The notes beneath the pieces are model-generated. The model saw only the letters and a list, made by a program, of their open reading frames with translations, did no database searches and was not told the DNA's origin. A stretch of DNA of 64,000 nt, taken from assembly GCF_039555335.1 (NCBI RefSeq), contig NC_092640.1, positions 45,050,099 through 45,114,098 of the forward strand. The letters run 5' to 3'. This document shows positions 1 to 13,438 of the stretch, in pieces; position 1 is the first letter of the stretch, and each line of letters starts with the position of its first letter. Made by a program: the position numbers and the translations under genes. This DNA is from Amphiura filiformis. Taxonomy: Eukaryota > Echinodermata > Ophiuroidea > Amphilepidida > Amphiuridae.

Positions 1-1260
1 GCAAATACGTCAGTTACCCACCTTGTTGCGGAACATCTAAAAACGATAAACGAAATAGGCTACCTAGATTCTCGTCAATAGCGCAGAGAAGCGTAATTCT
101 TTCCTTCCCTTCCTATATAATGTATTAGGTGTAGGCCTACTTGCTTTACTGTTTGAGTATCAATGCACAGGCTTCAACGTGCACAGTTTACCCATATGCC
201 GATTATGAACACACGTATAGTTAGTTAGAAGGAAACTAGATCCATGTTTCGGATTCGGACTATAATTATTGAAGTTAAGAGTGTGTCTAACATTCAGAAG
301 TGAAATTTCCAATGGCGGGTCGGAAAATGCAGGGAATAAACCAGGAATACCGTATTGATATAGGGCCGACATGTAGGTCTATACGATTAAAACATCAAAG
401 ATATGAAAGAAACAGATCACTACATTTACATCTGTCCAGAATACGGGAATGTCGAATGTTCGATCTTTGCATAAACATTTTAAGCACATAATATTATAGG
501 CCTATATATGAATTTGTTTGATATCAATCCAAAATGCAACATTACTTCAATTATAATTAGGCTATTCTGTAAAGGCCCATACCCCATCCAAATATAGGCC
601 TACCTTGTATATTGTTTAAAATCAATGATAACCATCTATCAAACTTTTGGCGCACAAGTTATTAATATTTTGTTTCACGAGGTTGCCATTTTGGATATTG
701 TTTAAAACATCCTTTCAAAGATTTGTGATTTTAATATTGTTAAACGCTCCATCATGAAAATATAATGTAGTTTTGAAAATCTGTATATTAAATCAAGACA
801 TTGAATTCAATTTTTATATCATACACCTATAATTATTTTTTTAAAGAAGAAAAATACAGCTCGAGAATTTATAAAGGACATGTATACACTACCTACACTA
901 TAGTCTTCTATTAAGTATTATGGCCATGTAGGAGTCGATCGCAGATGTCACAAAAGTATCATGGATTCTTTTATTATCACGGTCAGTTTTGTTTTTAGTG
1001 TAGGCCTAATAATTTAAAACTTTGCTCTCGGCGGGTGGTTAAAACTTTAACAAAAGTAACATAAAAAAAGCAGGCTCTCGTTTGCACATGCATGTCAAGA
1101 AGCCAGTGTGGTCTTGTTAAACGTGCTAACTTTAGAGCCCCGCTAAATAGCAGATACATGGCCTACTGCAAAATTTGGAAACAACAGCCAAGATTTGTTT
1201 TTGGAATGGATTTATATGAACAGTAAACATTAATGTGGATTATTAATATACATCCACGGC
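1..1260. other. AT-rich non-coding stretch
   Basis: I see no exon here. TAGGCCTA occurs at 132, 497, 595 and 1001. The first 16 bases resemble the GCAAATACGTCAG motif of the terminal-inverted-repeat element at 46.8-47.4 kb, so a fragment of that element may begin outside the window. Confidence 0.6.
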
Positions 1261-1267
1261 TCAAGTA

Positions 1268-1535
1268 CGCCAAGTGATAGGATTCCCGCCCGTAAATGCG
1301 GGCATCCTTACTAGCAACCCACGGGCATGTTCACGGCCCATTTTACTGGTTGGAAAACCCGGGTAAGTTAGACATAATCCCGGCCCTCGCCTGGTAAAGT
1401 CCGGCCCAATTTCCGGGGTTTGACGACGTCAAGTCCCGCCAACACCCGCTCACCCCGGGACACATTTTGAGTCAATCCCGGGTCACATGATGTCAAGTCC
1501 CGGACCATCCCCGGGTCCCCAGGGGCCGGGGTTGC
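1268..1535. repeat. GC-rich CCCGGG-bearing tract
   Basis: An isolated GC-rich stretch in AT-rich surroundings, with repeated CCCGGG/CCCGGC words and the phrase CAAGTCCCG recurring at about 40-70 base spacing. It looks like a degenerate tandem repeat. It is not obviously a promoter, because no gene start follows. Confidence 0.5.
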
Positions 1536-1562
1536 ATTTGATATGTGCATTAATGTCTGTTC

Positions 1563-2625
1563 TATTTTAACTGTGTTATCAACTGGGCTTGTATCCCAGT
1601 AACATCCAATTGGACTTTCTAAACCTAGTTGAAAAAGCATGTCTAGACCAAGACCAGTTATATACTATTTACAACCCCAGTTAAACACAATTGAACTTTT
1701 CAAATGCATTTGTTTTCCACTTGAGACTTTTAAACCTAGTTTGAAGGTCAAAATTCCAGTTGAAAGTTCCAACTGGGATGTACTAGGTTCAACTTGGTTG
1801 AACTGGGATGCCATTTATGTTTAACTGTGTTTCATATATTCCCAGTTACGATTTAAATTGGACAGGGGGAGGGGTTGATCCTTTACAATTTCAACTACTG
1901 CAATATTATATATAAATAAAGAGAAATAATACATACTCTACATACTTGTAAATCAAATACATTAATTTCAAACATTTAGAAGTTGTCCAGTTGAAATTAA
2001 ACCATCCATGAATAAATCCAGTTCCAAACAGTATGAAAACCCATTAAAAAAAGCTCAGTTAAATTCCAGTTGGCGAACTAAATATGACTTTAAAAAAAAA
2101 CCTAGTAAGGAATTCCAATTGCTCCCAGTTGAACTGGTTCCATCTCAAATCCCAGTTGAACTGGTATGTACACAATTAATCCCAGTTGAGTCAAATGAAA
2201 CCAGTTCAACTGGAATCAAATAAAACCAGTTCAACTGGAATCATTTGAAACCTGTTCAACTGGTATCAAATGAAACCAGTTCAACTGGTATCATTTGAAA
2301 CCAGTTGAACTGGTATCAAATGAAACCAGTTCAACTGGGATCAAATGAAACCAGTTCAACTGGGATCAACTGGTGTTCTCAAAACGGTTGAACCAAGTTT
2401 ACCCCAGTTCAACTAGAGCATTTCATTTTCCAACTGGTTCAACTGGGATCAGCTGGTGTTCTCAAAACAGTTGAACCCAGTTACCAGTTGAACTGGAGTC
2501 AACTGGAACGTTCCAATTTCCGTGATGGAATTTCATCGCCCAGTTGTAAACACAGTTGAACTGGTATCAAATGAAACCAGTTGATACCAGTTCAACTGGG
2601 ATCAACTGGAATTTTGACCTGGGGT
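1563..2625. repeat. Palindromic minisatellite with CCAGTTSAACTGG core
   Basis: Half-sites (CCAGTT, AACTGG) are scattered from 1563. From about 2110 to 2620 they condense into a tandem array in which the 13-base imperfect palindrome CCAGTTSAACTGG recurs every roughly 25 bases, separated by ATCAAATGAAA-like spacers. Each unit could fold on itself and neighbouring units can pair. Confidence 0.85.
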
Positions 2626-2845
2626 GTCGACTGCAGACGTCATGTTTCAAAAAAAAAATTAAAAATGTCAGAAATGTAAATTTTCATCACCATATTTGGA
2701 ATCAGCATGAAAAATGCATTAAAATGAGTACAAACAAGCCTAGTATTGATTCTGTAGTTCTTAAGATAGCTCTTGATATTTTGAGAAAATATTTCAAAAC
2801 TTGAACTTTTTCCATTGAAGCGCATGGCTAGCACGCAGAGCATTA
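2626..2845 (-). repeat. Dispersed repeat family R1, copy 1
   Basis: About 220 bases that match, on the opposite strand, the copies at 5251-5446 and 28921-29139. Shared landmarks are GTCTGCAGTCGACACC at one end, a stretch with AAATATTTTCTCAAAATATC in the middle and a GTGCTAGCC-like end. No coding potential is seen. It is probably a non-autonomous mobile element. Confidence 0.8.
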
Positions 2846-3139
2846 ACATTGGAAGTCTTAAACCTGACACAGGTACAATCCTGGAGTAAAAACTTGCCAC
2901 ACCAAAGCGTTAATTGGCCGACATCCTTCCCCGCTCCCCCCCATTACAAATGTTGATTTGGACAACATCATCATCATTTCTGCATTACTGTCTCCCAACA
3001 TTTAAAAGTGGGGGGGGGGGGTGGAGAATGGGAGAGTGTAGGCTGCGATTTCAGCAGTGCAGCATGAGCATACAAACACAGCGGCATTCACAAATTTGGT
3101 TTTGTAACAGCACAACCTCTGAGTGGAAAGACCAGCGTT

Positions 3140-3275
3140 CGAAATAGGGCCGGTCAGCCGGCCATTGGCTTGTAACTTTTCGGCCTGGCCAGTAACTTTT
3201 CTGACTGGCATCTAGTTGCCGGCCTGGCTGGCCGGTAACTTTTTAAGGTCAGGCTCGGCTGGCCTGTAACTTTTT
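3140..3275. repeat. Short tandem repeat of GGCCTGGCC-GTAACTTTT
   Basis: Five or so degenerate copies of a 20-30 base unit containing GGCCRG and TAACTTTT. Confidence 0.6.
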
Positions 3276-3337
3276 GAGGCATATTTCGAACACTGGGAAA
3301 GACTCCTTCATGTAATCCAGCCTTCATCTTCCACATA

Positions 3338-3909
3338 TAAGCCCGGTGGGGTCACTCCCTGGCAGGGGGGACGCATAGGACCGTTACCACAAGTACAAAT
3401 TACCCCCTTTTGCAGTCGATTTCAAGGACAAATCATGAAATTTTACCCCTTTTTTACTCCAAAACAAGGACAAAATGGTACTCTGAAACACCCCTATTTT
3501 TTAGATTCCGAGGACACATTTGCAATTTTGACCCTATTTCAACATTTCAAGGAAGGGATTTTTAGGCCTATGAATGTTTTTTTTTTTTTTTTATTAACAA
3601 GGGCATAACAGAATTCAAGTAGTACCCCTTGCATATAAATCAGAACCGAGAACAATATTGATCACGGGATGAGTACAAAGTAGGAAACCAAATTTATTCC
3701 TGTGATTTTTTATCTGGCCACGGATCAGGAGAAAATAATAAGAACCCCTTTTTCAATTTCTTGAACATTTGTGCAATAAAACACCCTATTTTTCCAATTT
3801 CACAGACAATTTTGTCCGCGGACATGCCCTAACAATGACCCCTTTTTCCTTGATTTTGGTAACGATCGTGCGGTCAGTATTGCAAGTTGAGTGACCCCAC
3901 CGGGCATAT
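3338..3909. mobile_element. MITE with CCCGGTGGGGTCACTC termini
   Basis: Near-perfect inverted ends: GCCCGGTGGGGTCACTC at 3342 and its complement GAGTGACCCCACCGGGC at 3889-3905. The 570-base interior has no ORF and is rich in poly-T and CCCC runs. The ends resemble those of the element at 48486-48853, so both probably belong to one transposon superfamily. It lies just upstream of the first recognised exon of the XDH-like gene. Confidence 0.7.
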
Positions 3910-4022
3910 AAGACTGTGCTTAAAATAGATCTTTGAATCAATCAGCCCATGCTCTCACCGACATCTTCAGTCTAAACTCTTTCAGGTTTGTGTTGATGTG
4001 GTTTTTTTTATAGCAAAAACAG

Positions 4023-4095
4023 GTGGAGCAAGCGTGGCATAGCAGTAGTGCCTGTGAAATTCAACATTGGTGGTTACCCACGCTTTCTGCACCAG
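4023..4095 (+). CDS. Gene A exon a
   Basis: Starts after AAAAACAG with one base completing an Arg codon, then reads [13 protein letters not shown] and ends FLHQ in phase 0. This matches the family's RWKKRG...P-KF strand. The donor is CAG|GCAAGT, a GC rather than GT donor. The upstream partner exon is not found in the window. Confidence 0.85.
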
Positions 4096-7000
4096 GCAAG
4101 TGGAATAAATATTGCAGGCTCTATTTTATTTATCTATACAGTCAACATTAATGGGTATATTTTCACGGGAAAATTTTCTGGACACGTGACCAATGCATAT
4201 CAATGTAAGTGTAATCTCGAGCCTGATCTCTGACCCCCGGCGGTGACCTCGCTAGTAAGTCTTAGTAATTTTGAATTGGAATAGTATTCTTGACCGCAAT
4301 TTCGATAGATGTATTTCGATAGATGTATACCAATGTATCGATTGGTGTATTGCAAATTTATTGAATATCACGCAATCTTAATTTCTTCACAATATCATCA
4401 AAACGTAATTTCAAATATATCTACCTACGGAAAAAAATATTTGTCTACGGAAACTCTTACCATAAACTTGCGACAAGTTACTTATTCTTCCTATTCAAAT
4501 ACATTGGAAGACCACCCGCTGTGCTCGGGGTCACATTCCATAATGCTAATATGTCTGCGCCCATGGGTGTCACATGTCCAGAAAATTTTCCCGTGAAAAT
4601 TTACCTATTAATTATGACTGCTATATGTGACATAATCTGATCTGAAATGTAAGCAGAAATAAAAATAAACAAACAAACAACAGAAAATGGTCATGATAAG
4701 ATGCGGTTGTATGATGGCAGCATATAAAACTGACCAAAAATAAAGGTGAACATACAATGATGGCGCTGTTTATCTTAAATCTTGTTTGCATCTTTATAAG
4801 GGGTAGACATTTGTATAGTGGTATTAGAACATCAGATGGAAATTCAAGGAACTCCAAGGAATAACTCATATTCGATAGGGTCTAAAGGTTACATTTGATT
4901 TATAAAATTTACTGCTGTATTTTTCTGATATATGTAAGTTAAAACCCTTTTCTTGTGGTTTGTATAGGCAGCAGCAATGGTCAACATCTACTTAGATGGA
5001 TCTGTTCTCATACGTCACGGCGGTGCAGAAGTTGGACAAGGAATACACACCAAACTGATCCAGATAGCCAGTCGCATATTAGGCATACCTGTGGACAAGA
5101 TTCACATCGGAGAGTATAGCACTCATGTTATACCCAATTCTACCGATACTGCTGCGAGTCACGGTACAGATCTGTTTGGCATGGCAGTTAAGGCAAGTAA
5201 AAACCAAGGCTGACAAAATTATGGTCGGTCACTCGGTCGGGGAGCTTTAATGCTCTGCATGCTATAGCCATGCACTTCAACGAAAAAAAGTTCAAGTTTT
5301 GAAATATTTTCTCAAAATATCAAGAGCTATCTTAAGAACTACTGAACCAATACTAGGCTTGTTTGTACTCATTTTAATGCATTTTTATGCTGATTGCAAA
5401 TATGGTCATAAAAATTTACATTGCTGAAATTTTTGAATTTTTAGGTATGGTGTTCCACAGATGGGTTTCAAACAGATTAGACAACTTCCATTTGAAAAAC
5501 CTACCCCATATGCAGGGGGAGTATGGGTTTTAAAATAATTAACTCTAGCCAATTCTATTGGAAAAACAAAAACATATACCTATCGTGTGTCTTGTCTCAA
5601 GTTGACAGTAACCCAATGTTGGATTTTGCAGTGACAGATTAGAATCGTGGACACATACTTTATCCTGCGGGGCGTATGTATACTAATGCCCTGCAAGGTA
5701 AGATTTTTTCCATCCTGGCATTCCCCGAATAATACCAACCCGACACATCCCGAAAAATTTGGAACAAACCTGCCTGAACAAACCCCATTTCAACTCGGCA
5801 AGAACTCCCCTTGGTCCGGCCAAACCCGATAATATATGCCCGATCCATTAATTGAAAAGTTTTCAATCCGATCAGCTTTCGGTCTGGGTTATTTTGGATT
5901 TTTGGGTTGCCCCAGAGGGTATTAACTTATACACACATATAGAAGAGCAGACTTATTCAAAAACACTTGTCTCCAAGGTAAAGAGGAAGTACCCAGTTTT
6001 GTAATAATTTTATGCTTAGATACTGTGAATGATATAGCATTCCCTGTTATACTTTGACCAATTATTTCTTTTCTCATTTACAGAATGCATGTGATACATT
6101 GGTTGAAAGACTAGCACCATTCAAGAGTGCCAAACCTGATGGAAACTTTACTGATTGGGTAAATGAATACCACTAATTCATATGAATAGAAAACACAGAG
6201 ACATACATACCACACAGCCACCTAAAGCCGCACCCATCAAAGTTTCAATTTGCAAAATGAGATATTATTAAGGGTGCTGATTAATTTAATTAAGCTTAGT
6301 TTATGAGTAAAGTTTAGCCTAAACTGTCTGCTAAAAATCTCTTTTAATGCTAATTTAAAGTGGTGTGTTCATCTTAGAGTGTTACCTCCCAAACCTGAAA
6401 TGCTGCACGTTTACGCCTGGGTAAGATTATAAACATGCATGAACTTTTACATTCATTTACCTTCTATGTCTCTCACCATAGGTCAATGCAGCATACTTTT
6501 CTAGGGTCAATCTCTCTGTGATTGGATTTTATCAGTGAGTATTTTCATTTCAAGTATTGTAATTTGCTGTCATAAGTGCACGTTAGTAACCATTGGTTAC
6601 TGCTCCAAGCCTGGGCTCATACACCTGTTCTGAATTTTGATATGCCATAGGCTCAGGGCCGTTCCTAGGGATTTTGCCACCCTAGGCAAAACCTCTCCCT
6701 GCCGCCCTACCAAAGCATACCAAAAAAGTGTTTGGGGGGGGGGGGGTACCCCTTGAAAACTTGTCAGTTTTGACCTATTTGTATACTGTCCACCAGTGCA
6801 TATAGCTAGGGCTTGTGGCGCCCAGGGCTAGGATACATAATGATGCCCCCCTTCACCCCATTCTTGAAACTATTACGAAAATTTCCACAAATAGGGCCTA
6901 CCACTAATAAATTTTGGGTATAATGAATTATAAATTGATTTTAAAAATGATTTAGTAGTGAAATGCGCGCGAAAATTTTGACTTTAATCGCTTGGAGGGG

Positions 7001-10000
7001 CGCAGTATCGATGCTGAATTGGTCAATTCGGCGCCCCTAAGGATGGCGCCCAGGCACGGGCCCACCTGCCCCCTCCCTCGTCGCCACAGCTGCCCACGAC
7101 CGTTTTCCTTCTTTTCTGTATTTTTATCCCTCCCATTTTGTCTTTTTATCTGCCCTCATTTGTTCTTCCCTTTTCTTTCTCCATTCCCGTTTTTTGTGTT
7201 TTGTTTTGTTTTTCGCCCTTTTTGCGCCCTCTGCGTTTGCCACCCTAGGCGACCGCCTTACCTGGCCTAATGGTCGGAACGGCCCTGCATAGGCTTTGTG
7301 TTGTGATCATTTTGATCAGTGGTTCGTACCAAAGGAAGTGTGATCCAGTTGACCTAGCAACGGTCATATTCTAACATGCACTATGACAGCGAATAGCCTC
7401 TTATTCACTGTAGAAGTGATGTCATAATTGGATTAAATACCACAGCAAGCAATATGCCCTTTATATTCCACCACATGGGAAGAGGAAACCGGGATGGCAG
7501 CGCACATTGTACTTCCAGTATTGTCAAGAAGTTGTTTATGTTAAATAGGGACAGTCCCGATTATCTATTTGTGACAGTATGTCCACCACCTCCTTGGAGA
7601 TACTGAAGGGATGCTGCAGCAAAGCAAAATTGTTTTGCTTGCCCAAGGTCGCAATAGTTGGAGAAAGCCAACTGATGATGATGATGATGAAGCGACTTTC
7701 GAGGGTTGCATACTGGGATATAGCACTCATGTTATACCTAATTCTACCTATATTGCATACTGGGCTAGTTAACAGTGCAGTGCCATGCCGTCTGATCTTT
7801 GTCCTCAAATTCAAGAACATGAATTACTGTTCGGCATTCTACCATAGACATAGGCCTACCAATATGATCATTACATACAATTGAATACATGAATACAAAA
7901 CCCACCCAAGTCCATGGGAAGTGATTTTGAGAGAAAAACCTGTGTATCATTTTAATTCCTTAAGTTAGATTTACCTGGTCAATATGGTAAGTTTTACATG
8001 CAAATGAGTGGATTAAACTGTATAAAGTATGACGATTAGCATTTCAGGGACTTTGTAGGGTTCATTTTAAATTTTGGACTTGGGTGGTTTTTTGAATCAT
8101 ATACAAAGACAACAATGTTTGAATGAGATTACCACTAGTAAGATAATACAAAATAAAGCACACAGGTATGTATAATGTTGATAAGCATAATGCTTTTCTG
8201 CCATGTAATATAAACCACACACTTTCCTTTATTAAACCCATTTTTTTCAAAAGTCACTCTCCAGCAATGAATGTGTTACAAGTGGACTTTTATACATACT
8301 GGATTTCAATCAATGTGTTACAAGACCCAAATCACGGAATTGGGTGGTTCCTTCATACATGCTATTTCTCATATGCTCAATAGACACAGATGATGAATTT
8401 GAGTTGTTCTTTCATACATATGGCATGCCTATGTATAGCAACAATTACCCATGCTTAACTCAATTTGGCCAACGCATGGACTTGGGTGGGTTTTGTATTC
8501 ATATATTCAGTTCTTCTTGCAATTAGGCCTACCTGTCCTAATAAGTTTCCAAATTTTCTGTTAAATGTGGCCCCATTTTTGGCTCTGAGCGAAGCTAAAA
8601 GGGCCTAACTGATCCTAACAATTAGAGAACCAATTCGGGCGTTGGTTTTTATGCTAAGGATGTTTGTCTGTTTGATATTTGGTCTTGAAATTTGTTTCTA
8701 AATTTTGCTTATTTATTATTTAATCGATTGCACTCCAGGTAGATTTCAAATACTGTCGATAAAATATGATTTTTTGGTAAAAAGCCACGATGAACGAGTT
8801 GTTTTGTGGTACCCCGTGTGTGCTAGAGATTATTTTGGTCTGTATAATTTAAGTTGCGTAAAAGTGACGGAAAGCAACGGAGGGTAATTTCTTAAGATTC
8901 AGTTCAGATTCAGAAGTTATTTACTATTTCATAACTTTTCTGAACTATTTCTTTACAATTTAAATAAAGAAATAGTTGAGGAATGTCAAAAAATGGTCAA
9001 GAACATGTCTGAATCTTGAATAAATCTGAACTAATGAATCGGGCAAATGAATTTCCTAGTGGACTATTTTTCCATGCGCAATTAGTGCACACATTTTTGT
9101 GACCTCAATTTTTGTGCAAAACACGGACCGAAAGTCATGAAAAATGTTCGTATTTCATCACACTCATGGTAGGTGTGTTAGAATATAGTTTTAAAAAGTC
9201 AATTTAATCATGATTATCTCATATTTTCAATGAGATTTTACTTTAACCCACTTCGCAATATTGAACAATTTCCGTATTTTTCCATAGCAAAAACAGTCTA
9301 AATAAACGATGTTCCATTTTGCACAACAATTTTATACTTCAGAATATCAAAGATTGATATGTTTTCTCTTGAAAAACAACATGGTTTTTAGGCCAGGACT
9401 TCTTAAGAAATTCAAGACCAAGGTTTATTTGATCGATGTTTACGTCGATGGTCCCCGATCTCGCCATGATTTTGGACTGCAGCTGGCTTGTTTTATGTTT
9501 ACAATCAGGAGGTCATGACCTATGGCGTATTGATCGATTCTGATCTGTTCTGATTGGATGGTCTCAAGGTCGTCACAGTTATGAATGAATAATTCACAAG
9601 GTCATTACAGGGGGTGGCAGTAATAGAAAAGGTCAAAATAATGTTGGATAATGAACATAATAATGTACATAATAATAATAATAATTGAATTCAAATGTGA
9701 CTGAAATTAGTGGTTTCAGAAATTATTGATTGCAAGTTGCAAAGTTTCATCTTTTAGTTTTTACTATAGGCTGTGCAATATTAATCATGAGCTAAATTTT
9801 GAGAGAAATCAAAAGGAATGGCAAGCAATCAATGACAGCAGGGGTGGGGAAATCACTTTTTTTTTTTAGTATTTCCTGATCAGAAAAAAGTTACAAAGAT
9901 CAATTATTTGAACCGATGGCTGCTTTTGGAAACTAATAACAACTAGTAGGCCTACTAGCCTATGGGCATGAAATAACAACTAGTACTAGCCTATGGGCAT

Positions 10001-13000
10001 GAAATTTGGTAGGTACAGTCAACATTTATAGCCAAATTTTCGGAAGGTCATTTCGGGGTCATCAGAGGTCATCTGAGGTCAAATTAGTAAAAACTACTGG
10101 ATGGGCGTGAAACTTGGTGGTTACAGTCGACATTGGAGTCATTTCGGGGTCATCTGAGGTCAAATTAGTAAAAACTGTCATATGGGCATGAAACTTGGTA
10201 GGTTCAGTCAGCGCAAAATATGGTAATTAAGTACCTAATTTGCATAATTTATGCGTAATAAGCAAAATACCTTGTGAACAGATTATCTGGAGATCCGTAT
10301 GGGGTACAGTGACGTTACTTGGTGGGGAGTAGCGTGGCCAGATGTTCTCGACCTGATTAGATTATCAGCGCAAAATATGCTAATTAAGTACCTAATTTGC
10401 ATAATTTATGCGTATTTGATGCGTATCAAGCAAAAAACCCTTGTGAACAGCTTATCTGGAGATCCGTATGGGGTACAGTGACGTAACTTGGTGGGGAGTA
10501 GCGTGGCCAGATGTTCTCGACCTGATTAGATTTTAAGCGCAAAATATGCTAATTAAGTACCTAATTTGCATAATTTTAAATGCGTATTTGATGCATATCA
10601 AGCAAATCATCTGAGGTCAAATTAGTAAAAACTGTCGTATGGGCATGAAACTTGGTGGGTACAATCAACATTTCAAGCCAAATTTTTGGAAGGTAATTTC
10701 GGGGTCATCTGAGGTCAAATTAGTAAAAACTGCGGATGGGCATGAAACTTGGTGGGTACAGTCAACATTTAAAGCCAAATTTTTGGAAGGTCATTTTGAG
10801 GTTACCAGGGGTCATCTGAGGTCAAATTAGTAAAAACTGTCATATATGCATGAAACTTGGTGGGTACAGTCAACATTTAAAACCAAATATTTGGAAGGTC
10901 ATTTCGGAGTCACCAGGGGTCATCTGAGGTCAAATTAGTAAAAACTGTCGTATGGACATGAAACTTGGTGGGTACAGTCAACATTTAAAGTCAAATTTTT
11001 GGAAGGTCATTTTTGAGGCCACCAGGGGTCATCTGAGGTCAAATTAGTAATTGAAACTTAGCACGGGGGGGTACAGTCAACATTTAGAGCCAAATTTTTA
11101 GAAGGTCATTTCAGGGCCACCAGGGGTCATCTGAGGTCATATTAGTAAAAACTGTTGCATGGGCATGAAACTTGGTGGGTACAGTTACCATCAGCCAGAT
11201 AATCGTGCCCAGCCGATAACCGCCAAATTCATTTACCTCTCTACCAAAAGTTATCGCAAAAGCAGGCGGTCACAAAAGCAGGCGAGACTAGTGGTTCGAG
11301 AACCGCCTTGTTACCCTCTGAAATGGCCTTTCCTGTGGTGCTAAATGTGCAAAACCATCTGGACCCCACCGGGACCCTTAAGGAACCCCGGCCGTGCTGG
11401 GCAAGAGTTCCGCTTCGCTATGCTTAGCAAGTTCAGGATTTTTTTGGGTCGATCAGCTTATGACATCTCTGACTGTTGTATTTAGTCTGAAACTTGGTGG
11501 GTAGTCACCAATTAGAGCCAAATCCTTATTCAGACTAACACTATTCTTGACATAGGCCTATTTTGATACATTTTGATTAGTTTAGACCCATTTGGACCCT
11601 TTTCCATCCAATTCCACCCGTTTCGATCCATGTGGCTAAATAGTAATTCCCAAAATTGATTGATGTAGGCCTATCATTGTATGCTCTGCAAATGAGATAG
11701 CTACCAACCGACCAGATGTACCCATTGAATGTAATATGTCACATATACTCAAATGATTTCACCTGTTGCACATTCGACTTTCACTGTCACCATAAAGCAC
11801 AGAGCCACAGCGCCATTGGTGCTCTTGTTTTTAATCGGGACCATTTGCAACCTGTTGTCAGAATATTGTTTTGCATGGTTCATCTTATACCTTGGTAAAT
11901 TTACAACCCTTCATTTTAAGTTTATGACCCCAAGTTGGGTGGCGACCCACAGGACGGGAACCACTGCTAATGGTCAGTGTCAAAATGGTCCAGTGCTGGT
12001 GACACTTACATCAGAAAAGGCAGTAGTATGTAACTCCCTAGCAAATTTATGAATATTAATAAGCTTATTTGCATATTTTGCCTGAAATTCCATTAATCCA
12101 CTCTGATCATCTTCAAACTTGGTAGGGTGATTGAGTGTGATCACTTGTGTTGCATAATTTGTGTCATGTTATTTGCACATTTATGTACCTATTAATGACT
12201 AGTTGCATATTATTTTATATTTAAAACCCTGGGTTTTTTTTACAACTCTTTGTTGTGGGGGCCACCTTAATTATGAACTGCGTAATTCTAGTTTGTTCTT
12301 ACCATCAAAAGGAAACATATCTCAGGCATGAATTTTTACTGGGACGGACTATAAGAAAAATATGCACTTCAGATGTCAAACTTTGGTATAATTATTGCTG
12401 ATGAGGCAAAAAAGCAAAAAAACAAGTTTGTTTCCAGTAGCGTGTAGTGGGTGTAAAATTTCAAGACATGGATTTAAAAAAAATGCAATTTGCATTTGGC
12501 TTTTTAGACCTGCTAGAGGAAACAAACATGTTTTTGTTGGCGTAACCGTAATACTTTTCCTTTTAATTACAGGACTCCCCGTATCACATGGGACTGGAGT
12601 ACTAAAACCGGCAGACCGTATCCTTACTCCACATTTGGAGCAGCATGTAGTGAGGTGCAGATAGACTGTCTCACAGGCAATCATGTGCTGCTACGTACAG
12701 ATATTGTTATGGACGTGGGCAAGAGTCTAAATCCTGCTTTAGATATTGGACAGGTGATGATTAATTTAACTAATAATTATTTTTGTCAAATTATTTTTGG
12801 TGAAATTAATTAATCGAATTAATTTTGTGAAATTAATCTTTGATATTGACATCTAATAGCCTTCTAATCTTGATGATGCCAAATATGGTCATGAAATTTA
12901 CATTCTGAATTTATAAGAAAATTTGAAACTTGATGTCTGCAGTCGACACCACTTTCGACAGGGTTTATTTATTGTCAATTATTGGTGTGAATATGGTCAT

Positions 13001-13382
13001 GAAATTTACATTATGAAATTATAAGTAAATTTGAAACTTGACATTGCAGTCGACACCATGTCTGGACAGGATTTATTTATTGTCAATTATTGGTGTGTGT
13101 TTTTTTTTCAGATTGAAGGTGGTTTCATGATGGGATATGGGTATTTCATGCTTGAGGAACTCCTGTGTGACAAAGATGGGACACATCACCAATGGACCTC
13201 ATAACTACAGGATTCCATTTGTGCGAGACATACCTGCTGAGTTCAACATCACCTTACTCAGAAACTGTCCAAATGTTAGAGGGGTTTATTCGTCTAAGGT
13301 AAGGATAAGAGAATTTGTTTACTGTTGATGTCGGGAAACCAATTTATTATTGTTGTTATTATTATTATTATTATTAATATCG

Positions 13383-13438
<56 letters not shown>

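Noticed and set aside
3961-4022. Extra XDH exon ending FSLNSF just upstream of 4023
   Set aside because: It would leave an intron of about 36 bases and does not match the family at that position.
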